A stretch of DNA of 64,000 nt, taken from Methylobacterium sp. E-066. GTDB lineage: Bacteria > Pseudomonadota > Alphaproteobacteria > Rhizobiales > Beijerinckiaceae. The stretch is taken from positions 62,001-126,000 of the forward strand of contig NZ_JAKSYO010000193.1 of NCBI RefSeq assembly GCF_022829635.1. The letters are read 5' to 3'. The number at the start of each line of letters is the position of its first letter. The first letter of the stretch is position 1. The notes under the pieces were generated by a model. That model was not told the DNA's origin, searched no databases, and saw only the letters and a program-made list of their open reading frames with translations. The position numbers were made by a program, and so were the translations under genes. Of the stretch, positions 52,604 to 61,207 are shown one piece after another.

Positions 52604-52668
52604 GGCCGAAGATCAACGCTCGCGAGGGGCACGGGACGCGCCTCGCATCGCGGTCGCGAGCCCGCGCG

Positions 52669-53205
52669 TCAAGCGCTGCCGATCAGCATGCCCGTCGCGA
52701 GCACCAGCGCGCCGCCGAGCATCACCTGGATCGCCGCGCGCCAGAACGGCGTCGCCATGAAGCGGGTGCGGATCGCGGCGATGGCGACCAGCTCGACGAT
52801 CACCACCAGGATGGCGAGGCTGGTGGCGAGGAGGAACGGGTTCGGCCAGCCGGGCGGGAGCCGATCGGGAATCGCGTAGGGCAGCGTGTGCCCGAGGCCG
52901 CCCAGCGTCGTCATCGTCCCGCAGACCAGGCCGCGCAGCCACGGGTCGCCCCGCCCGGTGATGCTGCCGTCGTCGGACAGCGCCTCCGTGAAGCCCATGC
53001 TGATGCCGGCCCCCACGGAGGCCGCGAGCCCGACCAGGAACGTCGCGCCGTTATGGCCGGTGGCGAAGGCTGCCGCGAAGATCGGCGCGAGGGTCGAGAC
53101 CGACCCGTCGATCAGGCCGGCCAGACCCGGCTGCACGTAGCGCAAGGCGAAGGCCTTCCGGGCCTCCGCGGAGGCGTCGGCCAGATCCTCGAGGACGGCT
53201 GCCAT
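52669..53205 (-). CDS. VIT/CCC1-family iron/manganese transporter-like membrane protein
   Basis: 178 residues with the VIT1/CCC1 core: GLIDGSVSTLAPIFAAAFAT (about 30-49), THNGATFLVG-like helix 2, SVGAGISMGFTEALSDDG with acidic membrane residues, and three further hydrophobic helices ending MLGGALVLATGMLIG. In alphaproteobacteria this domain is the iron-export half of MbfA, where a ferritin-like domain precedes it; that domain is absent here. An Irr-type box at 53244-53260 lies about 40 bp upstream of the start. Export or detoxification of Fe2+ or Mn2+ is the likely role. Confidence 0.85.
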   Translation of the reverse strand: MAAVLEDLADASAEARKAFALRYVQPGLAGLIDGSVSTLAPIFAAAFATGHNGATFLVGLAASVGAGISMGFTEALSDDGSITGRGDPWLRGLVCGTMTTLGGLGHTLPYAIPDRLPPGWPNPFLLATSLAILVVIVELVAIAAIRTRFMATPFWRAAIQVMLGGALVLATGMLIGSA

Positions 53206-53243
53206 GGGTTTACACTCCTGTTTAGATGAATTCCAATCTATAT

Positions 53244-53260
53244 TTTAGAACCGATCTAAA
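53244..53260. promoter_or_regulatory. Iron control element (Irr box) upstream of the VIT gene
   Basis: TTTAGAACCGATCTAAA has perfect 6-bp arms and differs by one base from the alphaproteobacterial Irr consensus of the form TTTAGAA-N3-TTCTAAA. A weaker partner, TAGAT-N8-ATCTA, lies just beside it (about 53223-53240). The AT-rich block 53221-53265 contrasts with neighbouring DNA. Irr is active when iron is scarce and represses iron export and storage genes such as mbfA, which suits the gene downstream. Confidence 0.6.
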
Positions 53261-53451
53261 CAAGGCCGCAGCTGATATTTTCTCTGCGTTTGGTGAGCCT
53301 TCGCCCGGGCTGGGCCATCGCGGGCAGGCGGTCGCAGTTGACCGACCGGTGACCGAGTTGCGTCGGTTCGGGCCGGGGGACTAGACCATGGGTGGACGAA
53401 ACCGCGCCCGGTCGATTCGGGCTGCGCCGTTCCGATTGCCACAAGCGTCTC

Positions 53452-54234
53452 ATGAATCTCGGCAAGCGTATCCTTCGCCATCCCGTCGTTCAGCGCCTTC
53501 TCGGGCGCGCGGCGGCCGGGTATCTGCGCCTGGTGCGGGCGACCAACCGGTTCGAGGTCCAGGCCGGCACGGCCGGCACCGGCGACGCCGACGGGTGGAT
53601 CGGTGCGCAGGTGCCGCTCATCGCCGGCATGTGGCACGGCCAGCACATCATGATGCCGTTCATGCGCCGGCCGCGGGACCGGGTCGCGACGATCATCTCG
53701 AAGAACCCGGACGGCAACATCAACACCATCGCGCTGGAGCATCTCGGCGTGCGCGTGATCCGGGCCTCCGGCGCCCGCGGCCGGGACCGGGCGACCGATG
53801 CCCGCGCCAAGGGCGGCGCCGAGGGCTTGCGGGCGATGCTGCGGGCCCTGAAGGCCGGCGAGTCGGTGGCCTTCAGCGCGGACGTGCCGAAGGTCTCGCG
53901 CCGCTGCGATGCCGGGATCCTGACGCTGGCGCGCTTCTCCGGCCGACCGATCGTCCCGGCCGCCGTGGTGACCAGCCGGCATCTGCGCTTCAAGTCCTGG
54001 GACCGGGCCTGTCTCGGCCTGCCCTTCGGCCGGGGCGCGGTGGTGCTGGGCGACCCGATCTACGTCGCCCGCGACTGTGCGGGCGAGGAGTTCGAGGCGC
54101 TCCGGCGCCACCTCGAAGCCGAGATGAACCGGGTTCATGCCCGCGCCTACGCGCTGGTCGGGCGGGCCGACCGCGCGGCGCTCTATCGCAGTGCGCCCGC
54201 GGCGGCGGCCGCCCCGGTGGGAGACCCCGCGTGA
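53452..54234 (+). CDS. DUF374-type lysophospholipid acyltransferase (lipid A region)
   Basis: 260 residues from ATG 53452; a GTG 20 codons upstream (53392) is an alternative but adds sequence unlike the family. The acyltransferase fold shows PLIAGMWHGQHIMMPFM (HX4-like core), ATIISKNPDGNINTIALEHL and SVAFSADVPKVSRRCDAGI. Relatives sit upstream of waaA in many alphaproteobacteria and acylate lipid A or a related lipid. The GTGA overlap with waaA confirms one operon. The N-terminal amphipathic helix (MNLGKRILRHPVVQRLLGRA) should bind the inner membrane. Confidence 0.85.
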   Translation: MNLGKRILRHPVVQRLLGRAAAGYLRLVRATNRFEVQAGTAGTGDADGWIGAQVPLIAGMWHGQHIMMPFMRRPRDRVATIISKNPDGNINTIALEHLGVRVIRASGARGRDRATDARAKGGAEGLRAMLRALKAGESVAFSADVPKVSRRCDAGILTLARFSGRPIVPAAVVTSRHLRFKSWDRACLGLPFGRGAVVLGDPIYVARDCAGEEFEALRRHLEAEMNRVHARAYALVGRADRAALYRSAPAAAAAPVGDPA

Positions 54235-55562
54235 AGCTTCCGCCCGTGACCCTGCCGCTGCTGGCCTACCGGACCGGCCTGCGCGTCGGCGAGCCCGCTC
54301 TGGCCGGGCTCCTCGCCTGGCGCGCCCATCACGGCAAGGAGGACCCGCTGCGGCTGCCCGAGCGGCGCGGCCTGCCCGGCCGGGCGCGCCCGGTCGGCCC
54401 CCTGGCCTGGATGCACGGCGCCAGCGTCGGCGAGGTCCTGTCGCTGATCGGGCTCGTGGAGGGCATGATCGCCCGCGGCTTCTCGGTGCTGGTGACGACG
54501 GGGACGCGCTCGGCCGCCGAGCTGATCGGGGCCCGCCTGCCGCCCGGCGCCGTGCATCAGTACGTGCCGCTCGACGCGCCGCGCTGGGTGGCGCGGTTCC
54601 TCAGACACTGGCAGCCGAACCTCGCCATCGTGGCCGAGTCGGAGATCTGGCCGAGCACGATCCTGGAGCTGGACGCCCGCGAGATCCCGCTGATCCTGGT
54701 CAACGGCCGGATGTCGGAGCGGTCGTTCAAGGGCTGGGAGCGCTGCCCGCGCACCGCCAAGGCGCTGCTGTCGCGGATCGCGGTCTGCCTGACGCAGACC
54801 CAGGAGGACGGCGCGCGCTACGCCAAGCTCGGGGCCCCCCGCGTGAGCGTCACCGGCAACCTGAAATTCGACGCCCAGGTGCCGCCGGTCGACCTGCAGC
54901 AGCTGGACTATCTCGGCGGCATGATCGCCAACCGGCCGGTCTGGGTTGCCGCGAGCACCCATGAGGGCGAGGACAGCATCGTCGCCTACGCCCATGCGGT
55001 GCTGAAGGCGCAGTTCCCGAGGCTCCTGACGATCCTCGCGCCCCGGCATCCGAGCCGCGGCGGTGAGGCGGCCGAATGCGCGGCCGCCTACGGCCTGCGC
55101 AGCGCGCGGCGCTCCAGCGGCGGGCGGCCCCACCCGTCCGTCGAGGTGTACGTCGCGGACACGATCGGCGAGTTGGGCCTGTTCTACCGGCTCGCTCCGC
55201 TGGCGTTCCTCGGCGGCTCCCTGGTCCCGCATGGCGGCCAGAACCCGATCGAGCCGGTGCGCCTCGATACGGCGATCCTGCATGGGCCGCACACCATGAA
55301 TTTCGACGTGGTCTATCGCGCCCTCGACCGAGCCGGCGCCGCCCTGCTGGTCCGGGACGGCGTCGACCTGGCCGCCATGGTCGGCGAACTCCTGGGGGAT
55401 CCCGCGCGTCTCACAGGCATGGTCCAGGCCGGGCCGCAGGCGCTGCAGCCTTTCGAGGGCGCGGTCGGGCGCACGCTCGCGGTGCTCGAACCCTTCGTCG
55501 CGCAGATGAAGCTCCAGCGCCTCGACCGGGGCGACATCGCCCGTCCGCTCGCGCGGGCCTGA
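54231..55562 (+). CDS. waaA: 3-deoxy-D-manno-octulosonic acid (Kdo) transferase
   Basis: 443 residues from GTG 54231. An N-terminal membrane-associated helix precedes the GT-B fold; diagnostic segments are WMHGASVGEVLSLIGLVEGM, LAIVAESEIWPSTILELDAR, LILVNGRMSERSFKGW and FLGGSLVPHGGQNPIEPVRL. It adds Kdo to the lipid A precursor on the cytoplasmic face. It lies between the acyltransferase and lpxK with overlapping starts, the usual alphaproteobacterial order. Confidence 0.95.
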   Translation: MKLPPVTLPLLAYRTGLRVGEPALAGLLAWRAHHGKEDPLRLPERRGLPGRARPVGPLAWMHGASVGEVLSLIGLVEGMIARGFSVLVTTGTRSAAELIGARLPPGAVHQYVPLDAPRWVARFLRHWQPNLAIVAESEIWPSTILELDAREIPLILVNGRMSERSFKGWERCPRTAKALLSRIAVCLTQTQEDGARYAKLGAPRVSVTGNLKFDAQVPPVDLQQLDYLGGMIANRPVWVAASTHEGEDSIVAYAHAVLKAQFPRLLTILAPRHPSRGGEAAECAAAYGLRSARRSSGGRPHPSVEVYVADTIGELGLFYRLAPLAFLGGSLVPHGGQNPIEPVRLDTAILHGPHTMNFDVVYRALDRAGAALLVRDGVDLAAMVGELLGDPARLTGMVQAGPQALQPFEGAVGRTLAVLEPFVAQMKLQRLDRGDIARPLARA

Positions 55563-56560
55563 TGCGGCCACCGCGCTTCTGGGCTGCGGGCGTCGACCAC
55601 CCGGTCGCGCGCGCCCTCGCGCCGTTGGGTGCGGCCTACGGCACCCTCACCGCCCGGCGCATGGATCGTCCCGGCGCCCGGGCGGGCTGCCCGGTCCTGT
55701 GCCTGGGCAACTTCACCCTCGGCGGGGCCGGCAAGACGCCGGCCGCGATGGCGGTCGCCGAACTCCTGGTCGAGTTGGGCCGGAGGCCGGCCTTCCTGTC
55801 CCGCGGCTATGGCGGGCGCCTGGCTGGACCGGTCCGGGTCGATCCGGACAGCCACGCGGCCGCGGATGTCGGCGACGAGCCGCTGCTCCTCGCCCGTCAC
55901 GCGCCGACGATCGTATCCCGGGACCGTTCGGCCGGCGCGGCCCTGTGCCGGGCGCTCGGCGCCGACGTCATCGTGATGGATGACGGGCTGCAGAACCCGA
56001 CGCTCGCCAAGGATCTCGCCTGGGCGGTGGTCGATGGCGGCGCCGGCATCGGCAACGGCCGGCCGTTCCCGGCGGGTCCCCTGCGGGCGCCGCTCGATCG
56101 GCAATGGCCCCACGTCTCCGGCCTGATCCTGGTCGGCGACGGAGCGCCGGGCGCATCGGTGGCGGCGATCGCGGAGCGGCGCGGATTGCCGGTCCACCGG
56201 GCGCGGCTGGTCCCGGATGGATTCGATCTGGCCGGGGGGCGTTGCCTCGCCTTCGCGGGGATCGGCCGTCCTAAAAAATTCTTCGCGACTCTGCGCGGGA
56301 CCGGAGTCGCCATCGTGGCTGCCCGGCCGTTCCCGGATCACCACCCCTACGGGGCCGCCGATCTCGCCGCCCTGGCCGCGGAGGCGGACAGGCTCGGCGC
56401 GGAGCTGGTGACGACCGAGAAGGACGCCGTGCGGCTGCCCGCCGCCTTCGCGGCCCGGGTTCACGTGCTGCGCGTGCGCCTCGTGCCGGACGATCGGGAA
56501 GCCCTGCGGCGGCAGATCCGGCAGGCGCTTGAGAGTCCTACGGCCGGCCGGTTTCCTTGA
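55562..56560 (+). CDS. lpxK: Tetraacyldisaccharide 4'-kinase
   Basis: 332 residues. The P-loop is CLGNFTLGGAGKTPAAMAVA (about 47-66), followed by FLSRGYGGRL, VGDEPLLLARHAP and the DDGLQNPTLAKDLAWAVVDG catalytic region. It phosphorylates the 4' position of the lipid A disaccharide. The start overlaps the waaA stop (TGATG). The gene is convergent with the DUF2093 gene, and their 3' ends overlap by 23 bp. Confidence 0.95.
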   Translation: MRPPRFWAAGVDHPVARALAPLGAAYGTLTARRMDRPGARAGCPVLCLGNFTLGGAGKTPAAMAVAELLVELGRRPAFLSRGYGGRLAGPVRVDPDSHAAADVGDEPLLLARHAPTIVSRDRSAGAALCRALGADVIVMDDGLQNPTLAKDLAWAVVDGGAGIGNGRPFPAGPLRAPLDRQWPHVSGLILVGDGAPGASVAAIAERRGLPVHRARLVPDGFDLAGGRCLAFAGIGRPKKFFATLRGTGVAIVAARPFPDHHPYGAADLAALAAEADRLGAELVTTEKDAVRLPAAFAARVHVLRVRLVPDDREALRRQIRQALESPTAGRFP

Positions 56561-56756
56561 GCCGCTTCAGGATCGCCTCCGGCGACACGTAGGCCTCCTG
56601 CCGGGTGGCGCTCCAGTAGCGCAGCTCGTCCAGCGGGATCGACTCGCCGGTCACCGCGCAGCGCACGAAGCCGCCCGGTTTGACCACCCGCATGGTGCCG
56701 TCCCCATACTGGACGACCGCCTCGCCATTCTGTCCACGCTCGTAGCGACCCAGCAC
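56538..56756 (-). CDS. DUF2093 family protein
   Basis: 72 residues from GTG 56756, where AGGAGG stands 5 nt upstream, an ideal ribosome site. The sequence GRYERGQNGEAVVQYGDGTM, MRVVKPGGFVRCAVTGESIP and LRYWSATRQEAYVSPEAIL matches the small, alphaproteobacterial DUF2093 family of unknown function. It follows ribF by 52 bp on the same strand and overlaps the end of lpxK, with which it is often neighbour. Confidence 0.88.
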   Translation of the reverse strand: MLGRYERGQNGEAVVQYGDGTMRVVKPGGFVRCAVTGESIPLDELRYWSATRQEAYVSPEAILKRLKETGRP

Positions 56757-56808
56757 GTCCGCCTCCTGATCGATCCCGCCTTCTACACAATCCGAAGCGT
56801 TTGCAGAA

Positions 56809-57771
56809 TCAAGTGAGCATCGAGGGCGTCGCCTCGGCGGCCAGCAGAGTCCGCGCCGTCTCGGCATCGACATGCATGCGCGCGATCAGCGCGTCGGCGC
56901 TGGCGAACCGCTCTTCGCCGCGAATGTAGCCGACGCATTCCACGGCGATCTCCCGCCCGTAGAGGTCCCCGGAAAAATCGAACAGGTAGACCTCCAGGAG
57001 CGGCGCGCCGTCGTCGAAGGTCGGGCGGCGACCGTAGCTCGCGACGCCGTCGCGGATCTCACCGGGCCCGAGCCGCACGCGCACCGCGTAGATGCCGTGC
57101 GCCAGGCCGCAATCGGGCAGCATCACGTTGGCGGTCGGGAAGCCGAGCTGGCGGCCGCGCTTGTCGCCGTGGCGGACCTGGCCGAGCACGAACCAGCGAT
57201 AGCCGAGGAGCGCGTTGGCCCGGGCAATGTCGCCCGACGCCAGGGCCGCCCGGATCGCGCTCGACGAGACCGGCTCGGTCTCGCCCGCCAGGGCGACCGG
57301 CTCCACGATCCGGCAGCCCAAACCCGCCTCGCGGCAGAGGTCGGCCAGGATCGCCGGCGTGCCCTCGCGGCCACGGCCGAAATGGAAATCATGGCCGACC
57401 ACGACGCCGGACAGGCCGAGCGAGCCTTTCAGGAAGTCGAGCACGAAGGCGCGGGCGCCGGTGGCGGCAAGCGCCCCGTCGAAGCGGCGCACGATCAGCC
57501 CGTCGAGGCCGAGATGCGCGAACACGATCTCCTTCGCGGCGAGCGAGGTCAGGCGGAACATCGGCGCGTCGGGCGCGAAATAGGCGCGCGGATGCGGCTC
57601 GAAGGTCAGCACCGCGGCCGGCCGGCCGGCTTCGCGCGCCGCTGCGCGCACGTTCTCCACCAACACGCGATGGCCGCGATGGACGCCGTCGAAATTGCCG
57701 ATCGCCGCGACCGCGCCGGCCAGGGCCGGCGGCACCGGCGCGTCCGCGCCGCAAATCGTAAAGGGCCGCAT
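56809..57771 (-). CDS. ribF: Bifunctional riboflavin kinase/FAD synthetase
   Basis: 320 residues from ATG 57771; an ATG eight codons upstream (57795) is possible and neither has a clear ribosome site. The N-terminal FAD synthetase domain has AAIGNFDGVHRGHRVLVE with the HxGH-like motif and VLTFEPHPRAYF. The C-terminal riboflavin kinase domain has GDKRGRQLGFPTANVMLPDC and GVASYGRRPTFDDG. It makes FMN and FAD from riboflavin. It is divergent from cheY. Confidence 0.95.
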   Translation of the reverse strand: MRPFTICGADAPVPPALAGAVAAIGNFDGVHRGHRVLVENVRAAAREAGRPAAVLTFEPHPRAYFAPDAPMFRLTSLAAKEIVFAHLGLDGLIVRRFDGALAATGARAFVLDFLKGSLGLSGVVVGHDFHFGRGREGTPAILADLCREAGLGCRIVEPVALAGETEPVSSSAIRAALASGDIARANALLGYRWFVLGQVRHGDKRGRQLGFPTANVMLPDCGLAHGIYAVRVRLGPGEIRDGVASYGRRPTFDDGAPLLEVYLFDFSGDLYGREIAVECVGYIRGEERFASADALIARMHVDAETARTLLAAEATPSMLT

Positions 57772-58088
57772 GGCCGGTTCGTCGCCTGAGGCCATCGATT
57801 CGGGGTCGGAGACTCGATTAAGGGTCGGATGGAAGCGCCTGCGCGGTCCGCGGCAGGCCCGACGGAGCCGGACCCTGCCGAAACGCGCCCGGAGGGTCAA
57901 GGGAACCGGCCGTCCTGCGACATCGCAGGGGTCAACGGCGAATGCCACACCTGCAGATTAACGCCTTCGCAATGCGCGTGCCCTATTTTAAATGCTGTGC
58001 AGCGCGGCTATTTTGCGGCGCTAGTGAAACGTTCATCTTTTCGGGAGCCGCCTCGGCCTCCCGCCGGGCAATACGGAGCAGTTGGTCT
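57772..58088. other. Divergent intergenic region between ribF and cheY
   Basis: 317 bp without a supported gene. The half nearer cheY is AT-rich for this genome (ATTTTAAATGCTGTGC and GGCTATTTTGCGG near 57985-58018) and probably contains the cheY promoter; a TAAA box followed 14 nt later by GCTATTTT only loosely resembles a flagellar sigma-28 promoter. GTCTATGGC surrounds the cheY start at 58089. I see no repeat and no riboswitch. Confidence 0.3.
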
Positions 58089-58472
58089 ATGGCTCTCGAT
58101 CTGAGCATGCCGATCCTCGTTGTCGACGATTACCAGACGATGGTCCGAATCATTCGGAATCTACTGAAGCAGCTCGGCTTCGAGGAAGTCGATGATGCTT
58201 CGGATGGTACGGCAGCACTGGCGCGCCTCAAGGATCGCAAGTACGGCCTGGTCATCTCCGACTGGAATATGGAGCCGATGACCGGCTACGAGCTGCTGCG
58301 GCACGTGCGCGCCGACGAGAATCTTCGGACGACGCCGTTCATCATGGTGACCGCCGAGTCGAAGACCGAGAACGTCATCGCCGCCAAGAAGGCCGGCGTG
58401 AACAATTATATCGTCAAGCCGTTCAACGCGGCGACGCTCAAGTCCAAGATCGAGGCTGTCTGCGGGAATTGA
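58089..58472 (+). CDS. cheY: CheY-like chemotaxis response regulator
   Basis: 127 residues, a single receiver domain. Asp13-Asp14 in ILVVDDYQTMVRIIRN form the acidic pocket, Asp58 in VISDWNMEPMTGYELL is the phosphoacceptor, threonine lies in IMVTAESKTEN and the conserved lysine in NYIVKPFNAATLK. It should bind the flagellar motor switch. The pair with CheZ supports a chemotaxis role. No cheA, cheW or flagellar gene is near. The stop overlaps a possible upstream start of cheZ at 58472. Confidence 0.9.
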   Translation: MALDLSMPILVVDDYQTMVRIIRNLLKQLGFEEVDDASDGTAALARLKDRKYGLVISDWNMEPMTGYELLRHVRADENLRTTPFIMVTAESKTENVIAAKKAGVNNYIVKPFNAATLKSKIEAVCGN

Positions 58473-58582
58473 TGAGTCCCGTGGCCCATCCCACGCGCAC
58501 TCCAGTGAAGCCCCCGGCACGCCGGAAGGCGCCCAAGAGCGATGCCGCCGGCATCGCTGGTCACCGATCCCAGGAGGAGAGC

Positions 58583-59116
58583 ATGGCGTCACTCGCCGCG
58601 CGACAGCCCGATATGCGGTTCCGCGAACCGCACGCCGTGATCTCCGAGTTGATCGAGATCGCGGATTACATCGCCCATCTGCGCGAGGAGATCGGCGCGC
58701 TCCGGGCGAACGAGATGAGTCGCGACCGGATTCCCATGGCCCATGAGGAACTCGGCAGCGTCGTTGCGGCCACGGCCGGGGCGACCAACACGATCATGGA
58801 GGCCGCAGAGGCGATGCTCAGCCTCCCGGACGGGCCGGGCTACCGGGACGCGGTCGAGGAGCGGATCAACACGATCTTCGAGGCCTGCGCCTTCCAGGAC
58901 ATCACCGGCCAGCGCATCGCCAAGGTGGTCGAGGCCCTGCGGCTGTTCGAGCAGCGGCTCGCCCGCTTCGTCGGCGCCGTGAAGGCCCGGGATGCCACCT
59001 CCACCGATCCGGTCGAGATGGCCCGCCGCGCCCGCGCCGAGGACCTGCTCCTCAACGGCCCCCAGGCCGTCGAGGAAACCCCGTCCCAGAACGACATCGA
59101 CGCCATGTTCGCCTGA
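58583..59116 (+). CDS. cheZ: CheZ-type protein phosphatase
   Basis: 177 residues from ATG 58583, chosen for AGGAGG 5 nt upstream; ATG 58472, overlapping the cheY stop, would add a basic Pro-rich tail of 37 residues. The helical core ends in the CheZ active-site motif EACAFQDITGQRIAKVVEAL with Asp106 and Gln110, equivalent to the residues that dephosphorylate CheY-P in E. coli. The C-terminal SQNDIDAMFA helix resembles CheY-binding tails. A CCGGACC/GGTCCGG hairpin at 59117-59136 follows the stop and may terminate the transcript. Confidence 0.88.
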   Translation: MASLAARQPDMRFREPHAVISELIEIADYIAHLREEIGALRANEMSRDRIPMAHEELGSVVAATAGATNTIMEAAEAMLSLPDGPGYRDAVEERINTIFEACAFQDITGQRIAKVVEALRLFEQRLARFVGAVKARDATSTDPVEMARRARAEDLLLNGPQAVEETPSQNDIDAMFA

Positions 59117-59261
59117 CCGGACCTGAAGCGGTCCGGGGGAACAGAGCGCCCTCGGTAACCCGATGCCAGAAGGCGCCGTGGCAGGAAAATCTCAACATCC
59201 GCGCGTCGGCGGGCCGACGCGCGGATGCTGAGAGCCTGTTTGACAGGTCTTTCCCATTCTC

Positions 59262-59377
59262 GCCCTCATCCTGAGGTGGCGTAGCGGAGAGGAGCCCTCC
59301 AGCCAGCCGAGCGATCCCTGGAGGGCTCCGTCGAGGCCCAGCGATCTACGATCGCCGGGCACCTCAGGATGAGGGGA
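59262..59377. repeat. Intergenic inverted repeat, family A copy 4
   Basis: The left arm CGCCCTCATCCTGAGGTGGC and right arm GGCACCTCAGGATGAGGGGA enclose inner GGAGCCCTCCAGCC and GGAGGGCTCCGTCGAGG blocks. Outer flanks AGACAGGTCTTTCCCATTCT-like and GAGATTGGGATC partly pair as well. It lies in the 399-bp gap 59117-59515; 59378-59515 should contain the promoter of the creatininase-family gene. Confidence 0.85.
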
Positions 59378-59515
59378 GAGATTGGGATCTCCATCGGCAG
59401 AACCATCATTCGACTGCGTGCGTGCGGTCAAACAGGCTCTGAGAGTCTTGATGGATCGCAGGTTTTCGACGCAAAACCGCCGGCGACTTTTGCGAAACCT
59501 GCGAAGGCCCATATC

Positions 59516-60310
59516 ATGGTGGCGCGGCTCTGGTCCGATCTGACCACGGACGACTTCGCGCGGCGCGACATGCGGCGGGCGGTGGCGGTGCTGCCGGTGG
59601 CCGCCATCGAGCAGCACGGCCCGCACCTGCCGCTCGGCACCGACGCGATCATCGCCGAGGGTTACCTCGCCCGTGTCCGCGCACGCTTGCCGGACGATCT
59701 CGACGTGCTGCTGCTGCCGGTCCAGACCATCGGCAAGTCCGACGAGCACGACGCGTTTCCGGGCACGCTGTCCCTGGACACCGGGACGGCGCTCGCCGCC
59801 TGGACCGGGATCGGGGCCGCGATCCATTGCGCCGGCTGCCGCAAGCTGGTGATCGTCACGAGCCACGGCGGCAACAGCGCCCTCATCGATCTCGTGGCCG
59901 GCGAGCTGCGGGCGCGGTTCGGCCTGGTCGCGGTCACGACCGCCTGGGCCCGGTTCGGCTATCCGGACGGCCTGTTCCCCCCGGAAGAGATCACCCACGG
60001 CATCCATGCCGGCGGCGTCGAGACCGCGCTGATGCTGGCCCTGCGGCCGGATCTGGTGCGAGCCGATCAGATCGCTAATTTCCCGCCGCGCAGCCTCACG
60101 ATGGTCCGGGACTTCATCCATCTGCGCGCCGGCCGTCCCGCCGCCTTCGCCTGGAAGGCTGGCGACCTGCATCCCTCCGGGGCCATGGGCGATGCCCGGA
60201 TCGGCTCCGCGGAGGCCGGGCAGGCGGCGCTCGATCACGGCGCCGCCGCCTTCGTCGCATTGCTGCGGGACGTGGACCGCTTCGAGCTCGACGGGCCGGA
60301 TCCGGCGTAA
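59516..60310 (+). CDS. Creatininase family amidohydrolase
   Basis: 264 residues. Metal ligands of the family are visible: VAAIEQHGPHLPLGTDAIIA (Glu, His, Asp, about 28-47), VTSHGGNSALIDLV (His, about 119-132) and HAGGVETALMLALRP (Glu, about 165-179). Members hydrolyse cyclic or formyl amides, including creatinine and F420 or PQQ-related precursors; the substrate here is unknown. GAAGG lies 9 nt before the ATG. It stands between a repeat and the DUF1223 gene with a 70-bp gap to the latter. Confidence 0.88.
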   Translation: MVARLWSDLTTDDFARRDMRRAVAVLPVAAIEQHGPHLPLGTDAIIAEGYLARVRARLPDDLDVLLLPVQTIGKSDEHDAFPGTLSLDTGTALAAWTGIGAAIHCAGCRKLVIVTSHGGNSALIDLVAGELRARFGLVAVTTAWARFGYPDGLFPPEEITHGIHAGGVETALMLALRPDLVRADQIANFPPRSLTMVRDFIHLRAGRPAAFAWKAGDLHPSGAMGDARIGSAEAGQAALDHGAAAFVALLRDVDRFELDGPDPA

Positions 60311-60380
60311 CCGGCGCGGCTTTGCAGCCGAAAGGTCGGTCACGCGCTGGCATTCCTCGCCGGTGTCGGGAGGCCCGGCC

Positions 60381-61097
60381 ATGAAAATCGTCGCGTTGAT
60401 CTCCGCAGCCCTGATGCTCGCCGCCGTGCGTCCGGCCGCAGCCCTGGAGCGCCCCGTCGTCGTCGAGCTGTTCACCTCGCAGAGCTGCTCCTCCTGCCCG
60501 CCCGCCGAGGCGTTGATCGGCCGGCTGGCCCACGAAGGCGCGGACGTGCTGCCGCTCGCCTTCCACGTCACCTACTGGAACCATCTCGACTGGCGCGACC
60601 CCTATTCGCTGCCGGCCGCCACCGCCCGCCAGAATGAGTACGCCACCCGGTTCGGCGGCCCGACCTACACGCCGCAGGCGGTGATCGACGGGCAGGCCGG
60701 TCTGGTCGGCTCCGACGAGGCCGGTTTGCGGGCGGCGATCGCGCAGGCGCGGGGCATCGGGACGGCCGTCCGGGTGACGCTGGCCCGCGACGGTAGCCGC
60801 CTCTCCGCCAGGGTCGGGGCCGGAAGCGGTGCCGGCCGAGTCCTGCTGATCGGGTTCGATCCGAGCCATACCAGCCGGGTCCTGCGCGGCGAGAATGCCG
60901 GTCGCACCCTCGAGCAGGCCAACGTCGTCCGCGCGATCCAGGATCTCGGCCCCTGGTCCGGCTCTGCGGCGACCTTCGAGGCCGCCGCGCCGGCGGGTGA
61001 GACCGCAGCCCTCCTGCTGCAGGCCGAGGACGGCCGTATCCTGGGCGCGGCCCGGTTGGGCAACCGCCTCGCCGCGGCCGAGGGGAGCCCGCGATGA
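60381..61097 (+). CDS. DUF1223 secreted thioredoxin-like protein
   Basis: 238 residues. A signal peptide (MKIVALISAALMLAAVRPAA, cleavage near ALE) precedes a thioredoxin-like domain starting VVVELFTSQSCSSCPPAEAL with a CSSC pair near 35-38, then HVTYWNHLDWRDPYSLP and YTPQAVIDGQ with a cis-proline. DUF1223 proteins are exported and have no assigned substrate. It precedes the sigF-nrsF pair by 110 bp on the same strand, so it may belong to their regulon (inference). Confidence 0.87.
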   Translation: MKIVALISAALMLAAVRPAAALERPVVVELFTSQSCSSCPPAEALIGRLAHEGADVLPLAFHVTYWNHLDWRDPYSLPAATARQNEYATRFGGPTYTPQAVIDGQAGLVGSDEAGLRAAIAQARGIGTAVRVTLARDGSRLSARVGAGSGAGRVLLIGFDPSHTSRVLRGENAGRTLEQANVVRAIQDLGPWSGSAATFEAAAPAGETAALLLQAEDGRILGAARLGNRLAAAEGSPR

Positions 61098-61207
61098 TGC
61101 TGGCCATGCCGGGCTGCGTCGCGGGGCGCGGATGGGTGCTGGCGTCGGACTCCAACCCCGCGCTAGACTCAGCCCAGGCCGGAGAACGGATCGGCGGCGG
61201 AGCCCGG

